A DNA stretch of 64,000 nucleotides, from NCBI GenBank assembly GCA_011503125.2, contig WWBZ02000010.1, positions 124,001 to 188,000 of the forward strand, written 5' to 3'. The notes beneath the pieces were generated by a model. The model saw only the letters and a list, made by a program, of their open reading frames with translations. It had not been told where the DNA came from and did not search any database. Source of the DNA: Botryosphaeria dothidea (Eukaryota; Ascomycota; Dothideomycetes; Botryosphaeriales; Botryosphaeriaceae). Numbering within the stretch: the first letter of the stretch is position 1; each line of letters starts with the position of its first letter. The translations under genes were made by a program, and so were the position numbers. Shown one piece after another: positions 43,240 to 54,129 of the stretch.

Positions 43240-44420
43240 CGCGTTTAGAGAAAGTATACGATAGCACCGGAATCTTAGATAGATGTCGACCTAATAGAGG
43301 GTCGCGCTAAGGGTACTTAGGGGCGTACTCCGCCCGCGTAGTAAATAGAGCCCACTCGAGAAGAACTCTAGGCACTTATTTAGGAATAAAAAGCCTAGAT
43401 TAAGCGCCTACTAGCGTACTAGATAAAACGGAGCGCTACTAAGGTTAAAGTAGCGGCACCTAAGAAGTTTAATAGGGATAGGAAGAAGCTCTAATCCTTC
43501 CTACTCTAGATATAACGCTACCTCTAGTTTAACTAAGTATAATTCGATAACGACGCCGAGGAAGTACTCTTCGTATTAATCTACCTTAGAGGAACGGCAA
43601 AGGTATAGATAGAACTATACCTTCGCGACTATCTAGCTAACGAATACTCTCTCGAGAAGAGACGGGTAAAGACTAAGGAAATCTTCGATATCTATACGGG
43701 ATTCGTAGATAACCTTAGAGCTACTTTTAACGATCGGGACGAAGTCCGCAAAGCCTCTAACGATATTATAACCGTTAGATAGATAGGATCTATAGCTATC
43801 TATATAACTAAGTTTTAGTAGCTTATAGCCTACCTCGAATAGTTAGACGAGACTTTCCGTAATCTCTTCTATAAGAGCCTAAAGGACGAAGTTAAGAAGA
43901 ATATAATTACTTACGAATACCTACCTACCTTTTAGAAGATAGTAGACCTTACGTCTTAGATCGACGGTCGTATATACGAATAGAAGATAGGTTCTTAATA
44001 ATCTAATACCTCGAAGCCACGCCGTAAAAGAATAACCCTCGAAGGCGGAGACGCTATAGCCCTTAACGCGGCTAATAGATAGGATTCTAAGAAGGGTAAT
44101 AAGGGTTATAATAATAAGAAGCCTAAAGGACCTAACCCGAACTAGACGGATAAGTAGAAATAGCGCTATAAGGATCGACTCTATATTATCTACGATAGTA
44201 ATAAATACTTCTCTTCTAAGTATTCGTAGAATCCTCGTAGTAAGAAGGATAATAAGTAGACTTCGAGCGCTTAGCGTAAAGCGTCGGTTATATCTCGCTA
44301 AAATAACTACGATATACTATACTAGATAGCCTATTACGATAACGGCTATTAGACGTATTAAACTAGTAAAGATATCTCTAGATAGTACCCTTACGAACCT
44401 CGAAACTTCGGTATAATAAC
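43240..44420 (+). pseudogene. Gypsy-1 Gag
   Basis: Capsid-like sequence (for example YLRDYLANEYSLEK near 43615-43660 and ETFRNLFYKSLKDEV near 43850-43895). At 44181-44228 the frame reads YIIY-DSNKY-FSSKY, exactly the spacing of a C-x2-C-x4-H-x4-C zinc knuckle with each Cys and His replaced by Tyr, which RIP produces by TGY to TAY and CAY to TAY. Confidence 0.75.
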
Positions 44421-45199
44421 TAGGAACGAAGAAGTTATCGAGACCGATAATATTATCGATAGTTTCCCTCTAGACGACGAACTTATTAATAGCGAAATAG
44501 GAGAACTATACGAGAGTACTAGTAAAACGTAGTTAGATAATATACCTATACTATCGGATAAGCTAGATACCCTTATCTCGCTAGAAGTTCTCGCTAAAAG
44601 ATACGGTATTAGTAACTACCTACGGGACGAATAGGGTAATCTTAGCTAAATAATCTAGATTCCGTATTAGAAAAGCATCGCGCTTACGGTTATTTAGGGA
44701 TGGCGTTAAAATACTCTTTAGGAAACCCGAATCGAATAAGACGGAAAGAAGTACGAACTTCCGGTAACTAAAGAAACGATACTCGTCGAATAACACTACT
44801 AAGAAACCTTAGTACGCGAGTAAGCGGACTACGACTCCCTCCGGGAGCTAGTACGGATTCTCTACTAGTACGGCACGGCAACGATCTAGTATTATATACT
44901 CTAGTAGATTCCGGATAAGAAGCTTAATCGACTAACCTTTAGATATTAGGTTCGAAAGGATAAAGTCTATTGGCGAAGGAAGTAGAACGCCGATAAATAG
45001 ACTAACTAGAAGTAAGTATATCTCTAAGTTAACGAATAGGAAGACTATATACATAGTAAAGTCTACGGCTACTCTATATTAAAAAACTAGACGGCTCTAC
45101 GGTAATAGGACTAACCTAGGGGCTATAGTCTAGATTCCTTTATATAGTATTACGTACATCGGAAACGGAAACTTTTACCGGACTAAATCTATAGAAATA

Positions 45200-48100
45200 G
45201 TTTAAGATATAGGAAATACTTAACGGAGTACCTACTAGAATCCTAATCGATATAGGATTAAGCGGAAATTTTATCTATAACGAGCTTATATAGAAGATAA
45301 ATATCCCGTACCGTAAGAAATAGAAGCCGTATTCTCTTAGTAGATTCGACGGATCTTAGATAGTCTACGGAGAAGGCTAGGTAAAGATAGAAACGAAAGA
45401 AGCAACCCTTTAGATAGGGAACTATTAAAAACGAATTTCTCTCGACGTCTAACGTATTCCTAGGCACGATATTATTCTAGATATATCCTAGATCCGGATA
45501 TAGAAACCTATCTTCGACTTCGGAGAAGAAGACTCTATTATCTTTCGAGAGAAGCTCGAGGACCTTCTACGAAAATAAGGATTATAGAAGAAGAATAGGT
45601 TATTAGATACCCTTTAAAAGCTTCTATCGATATTAACACGGAAAGTAGCTAGTATAAGGCCTAAATATAGTAACTATATAGGCGACTCCGATAGTAGTAT
45701 AAGTTAGTACTAGGACTATAACGCAAGTAGCGAAGCCTCCTTAGTAAAATATAACCCTATTATAGAAATAAGCCCTACTAAGCGAAACGATACCCCCGAC
45801 TTAAGATACGACTCTAGCTACGATAGCGTAAGGCCTAGTAACGGTAGTATTAACGGTAATAATAGCGTAAGGCCTAGCGACGGTAGTATTAACGGTAACC
45901 TTAAGAAAAGTATAAGATAGAACTAGGATAGTAGCGTGCGAGACGCCGCCTTCTCGGTAAAATATAGCACCTTAAGCGGGGTAAAACTAACCGAGTCGAA
46001 CGTTCCCGACGAATAAGTATAGTATATATTACGAAGGACTATAAGGAAAAGGTATAAGGCTAAGAGTAAGGCTTCGCGTAAGTAATTAGTAGCCGTAGAA
46101 CCTTAAATTAACGTCTAGACGATCTTAGAAGAGGTATTTAAGCGTATAAGACGCTAAGGCTAGTAGGTCTACCTTATATATATTAAACTCTTATAGGCGG
46201 TATAATAACGAGTATTAGCTAAGGCCGTACGGGAAAGACTTAAGAATAAGAATAGTTCTACTCCTATTAGAGGAGACGATCCCGCGAGGATTAGAAGGGG
46301 ATAACACGGTAGTTTAGAGATATAGAATAATCTATACGGAGAACCTCTAATACCGGAAATAGAGACGGTACCTAGCGAGTACTAGGACTTAAGAGCCGTT
46401 TACTAAGAAAGAGGAAAAGAAGATTTACTAAAGTATTAACTATAGGACTACGAAATTCCGCTTAAGCTAGGTATAAAGCTAGCTTATAAGCCTATCTACT
46501 CCTTATTAGTAAAGGAGATAGAGGCTTTAAGAAAATATATCGAGAAAAACCTCGAACGTAAATATATTCGGCCTTTAACGTTATTAGCCGGATATCCGAT
46601 TCTTTTCGTCCTAAAGAAGAATAGTAAACTACGCCTCTATATCGACTACCGATAACTTAACGATATTACGATTAAGAACCGCTATCCGCTTCCGCGTATC
46701 GACGAGCTCTAGGATAAGTTAGGGAAAGTAAAGTACTTTACGAAGCTAGACCTCCGAGAAGGATATTATTTAGTTAGGATTAAAGAAGGGGAAGAATAGA
46801 AGATAGCCTTTAGAACGAGGCTAGGACTCTACGAGTATACGGTTATACTATTCGGGCTTACTAACGCGCTAGCAACCTTTTAAAATCTCGTTAACGATAT
46901 ACTACGCGAATACTTAGATATCTTCTACTTAGCTTACCTCGACGATATCCTTATCTTTTTAGAGACCCTCGAGGATTATAAGAAGTATATTAGGAAGGTT
47001 CTAGAAATCCTCTAGGTAAAGAATCTATCTATTATATCTAAGAAATACGAATAGCACGTTTAAAGGATAGAATTCTTAGGCTTTATTATTATCCTAGGTC
47101 ACGTCGGTATAGACGACTCGAAACTAGATTCTATTAGAGAATAGCTAGTACCTAAGACGATTAAGGAAGTTTAGTCTTTCCTTAGATTCGCGAACTTCTA
47201 TCGAAAGTTTATTTAGAACTACTTAAAGGTTACGGAACCTTTAACGCGACTTACTCGAAAGAAGTATAGCTTTAAATAGAGAGACGATTAGTAGTAAGCC
47301 TTCGAATCGCTTAAACGGATATTTTATAAAGCACCGGTTCTAGGGATATACGACCCCGATAAACCTATCGAAGTAGAAACTAATACGTTAGAATTCGCCC
47401 TCGGAGTATATCTTAGCCAGCCTAACGATTAAGGTAGATAGTACCTAATCGCGTTTTACTCTAGAAAGTTTATACCGGTAGAGCTTAACTATAATACTTA
47501 TAATAAGAAGCTCTTAGCTATCGTCTTAGTATTTAAGTAATAGAGATACTATTTTAAAGAAGCTAGCTATTAGATAGTAGTATATTACGATTATTAAAAC
47601 CTTACGCGCTTTACTACGACTAAGGAGCTAAACCGACGATAGATTCGCTAGTCTAAAGAAATAGCCTCCTACGATTTTAAGATTATATATAGAAAAGATA
47701 TAGATAACGCCGCCGCTAACGCGCTTAGTAGAAGAGTAGACTATATAGAAGAACGAATCGAGCCGTACTTTATAGTGTTCGTAGTAGATAGCGATAGATC
47801 GCTTACTCTTACTAGACCGTCTTTCCTAATACTTCGTATCGAGTTAAACCTATAGTATTAGACGATCCGAGAAGTATACGTATAGGACTTCTTCGCGTAG
47901 GAACTTTTAGCGCTTAAGAACGACCCGCGTATCGCTCGAGATAGAGAAGGAACACTTCTCTTTAAAAGATTAATCTATATTCTAGTAAGACTACGAGAAG
48001 TACTAGTTAAGGATATATACGAAGCACCCGCGTATAGATATTAGGGTATCGATAGGATAACTAAAAGGATTATACGAAACTTCTATTTTCTAGAGTTACG

Positions 48101-49270
48101 GAAGATAGTCTAGCGTATAGTCTCGTAATATAATCTTTATATTAGAAGTAAAGCTGCGATATACGCTCCGTACGGATAACTATAACCCCTAGAAGTTCTA
48201 GAACGACTATAGTAATTAGTTACGCTAGACTTTATTACGAAGTTACTATAGTCTAAAGATTCGCTTACCGGAGTTAAGTACGACTCGATCCTAGTCTTTA
48301 TCGATAGACTTACGAAGTACGCTTACTTCTTATTCTACCTCGAGGTATCGAATATAGAATAGTTAGCCTATACGTTTCTCCGATATATCTTCGCGGATTA
48401 CGGAATACCGGAAGAACTAGTTTCGGATAGAGATAAGCTAATACGTTCTAAATTCTAGTAAACGCTTATACGTTAACTTAGGGCTAAGAATAAACTCTCT
48501 ATAACCGTATACCCGTAAACGGACGGTTAGATAGAACGGATAAACCGGACTCTCGAATAGTACCTCCGCTATTTCGTTAACTACCTATAGAACGATTAGG
48601 CTATATAGCTATCTATAGTATAGTTCGCCTATAATAGCGCTAAATAAGAGTTAACTAACGTATCTCCGTTCTTTACTAACTATAGATTCGAACTAGATAC
48701 GTATAGAGAAGCTATCCTAAGTCGAAAATTAGCCTAGTAAGATATTCTTAAAGCCGAGTAGCTAAAAGAACTATATAAAGCTATTAGTCTCGACCTCGAG
48801 TACGTACGAATTATAATATCTAAGTACTATAATAGACGGTACTAGACGGCACCGAACCTAAAGAGGGGGGATAAAGTATATCTCCTTATAAAAAATATTA
48901 AATCGAAGCGACTAAGCGACAAATTAGATTTTAAGAAAACCGGTCTATTCGAAATTTTAGAAAAACTCGGAAACGTTACGTATCGACTTAAATTGCTAGC
49001 AACGATACGAATAAATTCCACCTTTTACGTAGTATTGCTCGAACTAGTACTAGAAAACGCTATAATTCTAGAAACTCTAGAAGAAATAATTCTAGAAAAC
49101 CTAGATACTAAAGAAGACGAATATCTAGTCGAGAAGATCTTAGACTATAAAAGATTCGGATATTAGCTTAAATATTTTATTAAATAGAAAGAATACGGAA
49201 ATAAGGACAACTAATAGGTACCTAAGAACGATATATATCTAGATCTCGTTATAGAATTCTACCGTTAAAA
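45200..49270 (+). pseudogene. Gypsy-1 Pol: protease, RT, RNase H, integrase, chromodomain
   Basis: Protease active-site block LIDIGLSGNFI near 45238-45275 (expected D-S/T-G). RT 46480-47100: KKNSKLRLYIDYR near 46615, then LDDILIF with YLDD near 46935-46950. RNase H 47320-47720 (IEVETNTLEFALGVYLSQ, then YRKDIDNAAANALSRR). Integrase about 48200-48700 (FIDRLTKYAYF, then ERINRTLE). GPY module with KRGDKVYLLIKNI near 48870. Chromodomain 49115-49250 (DEYLVEKILDYK, then LKYFIK-stop-KEY, with stops at Trp). Stops at nearly every Trp and many Gln codons. Downstream to 50089 is a long 3' untranslated stretch. Confidence 0.88.
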
Positions 49271-50089
49271 TCCTAACCTCCTACGGAAACGAGGTCGTCC
49301 CTAAACGAGAACGACGGGAAACCCTTAAGAAAGAAAGATAAACGAGTAGAATTTATAAGCTTAGAAGAACGCGGAGACTTCGTATTAGCTATAGGTTCGC
49401 CGGTAGACGCGGTAGACTTAGCCGACTACGGTATAGTAGGACCTACTAACTCGTAACGTAGCCGCTCTAATAAGAACGAACCCTTAGAGGTCTTAGAGTT
49501 AGAAGGACCCCTAGGTAACCCGGAAGCCTTAGCCCTCTTAAGCTCCTCTAGCGACTCGAAACCTTCGCGAATTATACGAGAACGACGCGACTAAAGGAAA
49601 CGCTACTACTTACGTAGGCGAAGAAGCTTCTCTAACGTTACGTTCTCCTCCGCGGTAAGACGAGCCTATTCCCACTTTAGAGAATCTACTAGGGCCGGTT
49701 AGGTATAAATATAAGAAGAAAGAGAAAGAACTTACAACGCGAAACACCCCGAACTACGATATTATACCCTATCCGACGAGCCCCTAAATAGGCAGCATAA
49801 ATAGATAGGTTCTCTTATAACGCTACGTACTCTAATTCGTACTCTAGATAATTCGTATAAGGAATTATCTTAATACCCCGAAAGAAAATCTCGTCTAGCA
49901 GCTCTTAGCAACGAAGAATAATTCTATTTACCTTACGAGAACGAAGGTTAATAGCGGAATCTTTAGTAATACGCTTTTTCGGAGGTATCGCGGAAACTTA
50001 CGAGGAAGAAATAAGCTAATAACCTATAGGAAGATATACTAGAGAAACGGAAGAATCTCCGGGCCGAAGATCCTTAAAGAGGGGGATAG
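49271..50089 (+). other. Gypsy-1 3' untranslated stretch
   Basis: About 820 bp between the chromodomain end and the 3' LTR. It may encode a degraded extra frame, but no motif is recognisable after RIP. Confidence 0.4.
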
Positions 50090-50569
50090 TATTACGGTAT
50101 AGCCTTCTTAGGTTAGAGAATTACGGATTAACTCCGACGAAATAGCGAGAAGTCGGAAGTCTTATAGAACCGAGGTTACGAGATTACGGACTCTACTACG
50201 TAAGTTATTACGTACGACCTACCTATACCCTTAATAAACGATATATTAACGTATACTCTTAAGAAACGGTACGCTTAGCGATGCCCTTAAAAGACGGTAC
50301 TACTAAATTATATATACTCTCTATAGTATATATAGCTTTACTTTCTAGCTAGTATTTAACCCTCCGTAGTTAACTTTAATAATAGAACTTTATAATAGAA
50401 TTTAGACTCTATTAGTAATAAGGCCTTCGTATATAGTGCTTAGTCTTTAGTCGTCTACTCGTTCCTTATATACCTCTTCTTATACCTACTTAAGGAAAAC
50501 TCTTTAATAGATTTCTACCCTCTTTAGTATTTAGATTCTTAGAGGTAGAGGCCCGCTCGTTATACTATC

Positions 50570-53163
50570 CTAATCTCTCTAGCTAGAAGTTATTAAAGCC
50601 GCGGGCTATATCCTTAATCGTACCCCTTAAGAACGTTTAGACTAGAAAACTTCTTTTAAAGTTATTATAGGTAATAAGCCTAAGGCTTCTTACCTACGGG
50701 TATACGGCTATAAAGCGTATTTCCTACGGCACCTAATTTCCCGTATATATAAACTTACTAAACGAGCCTATATTAGATATCTCGTTAGATACGATTCTAC
50801 GAATATCTATCGTATTTAGGTACTAAGCCTACGTAAGATTATTAGAATAAGAGATATTACCTTTAACGAGAACGAGTTCTATATACTAGAAGACCTAGAT
50901 TTATTATAAATCTTAGGGAAAGAAGAAGAAGAATTTTTAGCTACCTTAATCCTACTACGTCTCCTATAACTAAAAGACCTACTAGAATTAGAAGCTTTAG
51001 AGCTCGAATTCTCTATAATTACTCTATAAGAGAAGAATACTATAGGGCCTACTCTACTACTAGCGTTAATAACTCTAAAAGAGACTCTAACTCCGTAATA
51101 AGAGCTAGCTACTCGGCTAGGCTCCCCTAAGCTATTAGATCTCCTAGATCTACTAAGACGTCTAGATAGACTTCTACCTACTTAATACGACGTCCCTCCT
51201 CCGCTAGGCGCTAATCTAAGTAATAGAGCACTCTAAGGAGATTAAATTTTAGGTAATATTAGCTTAGACGCTATATTACCTAAGGAAGTAAAAAGGTTAA
51301 CTAGAAAATAGGTATATATAGCCGCTATATAGGCAGTCTAAGACCTTTTAGGATACTACGCTATATTCTTAGCTAGTATAACTAATAAATAGCCGTTATT
51401 AGAGGCTAAAATTTACTAAGATTAATTACTACCTCTACTATAGAACTTTCGGGAACTTCTTAACTATCCGTATAAGGACGCCTTTTTATAGGCTATTATT
51501 CTAGAGATTAATATTCTAACGAGTAAGAATATTTAGGAGATTTAGCTATGAAGCGTGGCTATAGCCTAAAATAAATAGATTATCCCTTTAATCTAGGTGT
51601 TTACCTATAAATTCGATACCGAAGAATACCTACTTAAATTTAAGGCTAGACTCTACGTACGGGGTAATCTTTAGTTTATAGAACGGGATACGTTTACGGC
51701 TATTCTAGCCGGCAAGTCTTTTAGAAGCCTAATAGCTATTACGGTAGTATTCGACCTAGAAACCCTATAACTTAATACCGTTAATACCTTTATTAATAGT
51801 CCTATAGACGAGAAAATTTTCTACTAAATTCTAGATAGATATAACCTCCCCGAAGCTTAGTTCCTAGGCCCTAAAAGTTAGTACGTTATTCGGCTACTAC
51901 GGGCACTATATAGACTCCGTTAATCTCTAGCTCTTTAGTATAATTACTTCTTAACTACGCTTAAATCTTTTAGCTTATAACCTATTCTAGGAGTTAATTA
52001 CCTTTTTAAAGAAAAAGAACTTATCTTATTCTTCTACGTAGACGATATCTACCTACTCTATCGTCTAGAGAATAAGAAATCCGCTAATTACTTTATAAGC
52101 TAATTAGTATCCGTATATTAAATACGGTTACTAGGGGAACTTACTTAGTTTCTAAATATTAGGATTATAAGGGATAGAGCTAAACGAGAGCTTTATTTAT
52201 ACTAGGATTCCTATATTAGTAAGCTTAGAGTTAAGTTTAACTTATAGCTAAAACCTTATTTAACTCTATTACCCTAAGACGACCTTATTTCGGCTATAAT
52301 CTAAGCCTTAGAGTAAGAAATATACGCTTATTAATAGCGTATCGGATCGATTAATTTCGCCGTAGTTACCTCTAGGCCGGATATTGCTTAGGCCTTATCT
52401 AGGCTATCCGAATTTCTTAAAAATCCCTCTTCTCTTTACCTTATCTACGCTAATAGAGTAATCGAGTACCTTTTAGGTATAAAGACTCTTATAATCTCCT
52501 TCTTAGGACTCTAGGAAAATCCCCTAAAGTAGGTTTTTCTTACCTATAGTAACGCCTTATTCGGGAATAACCCTACGACCCGGAAAAGCTACTAAGGCTT
52601 AATATTTTTACTATTCGGTAGCCCTATCGACTAGATAGTAAATAAGTAGCGGACGGTTACTACGTTAAGCACTAAAGCCGAACTTCTAGCCCTATTAACC
52701 ACGGCTAAAGAAATAATTTAGTAGGAACGTCTCTTCTAGGAACTCGACTTTGACCTAGGTTATTCTATTAATATTTAGTGCGATAACCGCTAAACGATTC
52801 GACTACTCGAAGAACCTACACCTTAGCTTAATACTAAGTTACGACACGTCGATATTTATTACCATTGGCTACGCCAGGAGGTCCGCAAGAACCGGATTTC
52901 CCTTACCTAGTCTCCATCAGCCGAAATAATTACGGACGGCCTTACAAAGTAACTACCGCCCCAGCGATTCAGACAATTCGTAAAACAACTTAACCTAACG
53001 GATATTAAGCCCGTTATAGGCCAGGAATAGGCCTTAAAATTGCAAAATAAGCCTTCCTTATTCGGCGTTCTAGGACTTAGTATACTCAGTTTACCGTTGT
53101 TTATCCTATCCAGCATTTCTTTTTATTATAATAGCTATTCAACAAGCTATTATAAAGGGGGTG
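50570..53163 (+). pseudogene. Copia-1a integrase C-part, RT and RNase H
   Basis: Resumes after the Gypsy duplication with integrase C-terminal sequence (YLRVYGYKAYFLRHL near 50690). RT covers 51600-52200 (KFDTEEYLLKFKARLYVRGN near 51610; FYVDDIYLLY at 52031-52060). RNase H covers about 52650-52870 (STKAELLALLTTAKEI; the conserved RHVDIYYHWLRQEV at 52842-52880), then a polypurine-like AAAGGGGGTG before the 3' LTR. Many TAG/TAA stops occur until about 52650, after which CpA and TpG reappear. Confidence 0.87.
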
Positions 53164-53454
53164 TGTAACGGTTCAGGCATCAATACTGATCAGATATACC
53201 CAAACTGATCTATGCTGAGCGATGATACCTAACTACTACCCAACGTACTCTAAGCACGATATTTCTACCCAATTACTGCCTAATATCTGCCCAATTACTA
53301 CCTTAACTCTACCTAATTTATACCCAACAGTTATGTATTTAAGCCACCGTAGTTACTACCTTCAGAAATTAGAGTCTTCTACATCTTCGTTTTCTCTCCC
53401 TAGGCACGCAAGGATATGCTGCGCATTCAGCAAGTTCCCGAGGGAACTGCAACA
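53164..53454 (+). repeat. Copia-1a 3' LTR
   Basis: 291 bp, nearly identical to the 5' LTR. I count about six differences, all transitions (for example CCCG/CCCA and CAGAAATCAG/CAGAAATTAG), consistent with RIP after insertion. Confidence 0.95.
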
Positions 53455-53459
53455 GTCTA

Positions 53460-53639
53460 CTAGTCAAACTGGTATCGAGGACTACCGGCCGATTGGGTGA
53501 TAGCTATAAGCGATAAGGGCTGGACGATAGATTAGTTAGTTGATGGAAAATGAGCTCAATCACCGTTAACGTGTTCCATAAGCGAGTGCATCACACAAGC
53601 GAGTGCATCACCCCATTATTACGGCGCAGCCTCCACAGG
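53460..53639. other. Unique flank with a Fot1-like terminal repeat fragment
   Basis: Host-like DNA right of Copia-1a. At 53569-53613, after TA, lies ACGTGTTCCATAAGCGAG and a 15-bp motif AAGCGAGTGCATCAC repeated twice with a 2-bp gap. This resembles the terminal sequence of the Fot1-like element at 62249 (ACGTACTCTATAAGCGAG). No transposase is attached. Confidence 0.6.
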
Positions 53640-53866
53640 TTTAATGATGATGATAATAATGATGATTCATACACCCCGTCGGCCTCAGTAGACCATAGGG
53701 ACAAGTAACGCTATTCGACGCTAATCTACATTAGGATCCCGGTTCATTCAAAGCCCAGCACGCTAAATACAAAGAAATCATTCTCCCTCCTATTCAACAA
53801 TTTGAAAATAGACAACCAAAAGCACTAGCAGATAACGCAAAACAAAACGCGAGAACAAAATAAAGG
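53640..53866 (-). mobile_element. LINE W, 3' fragment
   Basis: Same ~210 bp as 36064-36270 (CACCCGTCGG, GACCATAGGGACAA, GGTTCATTCAAAGCCCAGCA) beginning with an (ATC/ATT)n tail. Cut at 53866 by the Copia-2 LTR, which presumably inserted into it. Confidence 0.75.
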
Positions 53867-54129
53867 TGATGGATGTGGTGCGAAAGGATGATCGATTGAA
53901 GAGAGAGTTGGCAGGGGTTGATATACCCAACTGCCAAGCTCTGCTCGTTAAGCGAGCTATTAGAGCTAATCTGCCAATGGTCTTAGAGATGCGAGTGAAC
54001 AAAGAGAACAAAGGAAGAGTCATTCCAGGCCCATGGCCTCCACTATAGTCCATGCATTCTATCACACCCCCCAGGGCATGAGAGGCTGAATGAGAGCCTG
54101 ACCTTTGTTCGAGTCCTACAAACTCTGTT

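Larger units (their letters stand above)
42690..50564 (+). mobile_element. Full-length chromodomain Gypsy element (Gypsy-1) nested in Copia-1a
   Basis: 475-bp LTRs at 42690-43164 and 50090-50564, with the 5-bp duplication CTATC at 42685-42689 and 50565-50569. LTR ends read TATTACGG..CGTTATA, the RIP form of TGTTACGG..CGTTACA. A polypurine tract (AAAGAGGGGGATAG) precedes the 3' LTR. Total length 7.9 kb. Plus orientation, the same as its host. It splits the Copia integrase, whose frame resumes at 50570. Confidence 0.96.
41500..52650. other. Hyper-RIP block almost lacking CpA and TpG
   Basis: Across about 11 kb I find only a handful of CA or TG dinucleotides (for example TGTTC near 47776 and CTGCG near 48152), while TA is extremely common. 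ATG cannot occur without TG, so open frames vanish; only one frame of 60 codons or more exists here. The block covers the inside of Copia-1a and all of Gypsy-1. Confidence 0.9.
40163..53454 (+). mobile_element. Full-length Copia retrotransposon (Copia-1a) hosting a Gypsy element
   Basis: Terminal 291-bp LTRs at 40163-40453 and 53164-53454 are flanked by the 5-bp duplication GTCTA (40158-40162, 53455-53459). Removing the nested Gypsy and its duplication leaves about 5.4 kb, a normal Copia length. Domain order in plus orientation is Gag, protease, integrase, RT, RNase H, as in Ty1/Copia. The few LTR differences are C-to-T or G-to-A transitions. The interior (about 41.5-52.65 kb) is hyper-mutated while both ends are not. 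Non-autonomous in its present state. Confidence 0.96.

Noticed and set aside
45258..45467. Minus-strand frame inside Gypsy-1
   Set aside because: Antisense shadow of the protease region; appears only because a rare ATG survives on that strand.
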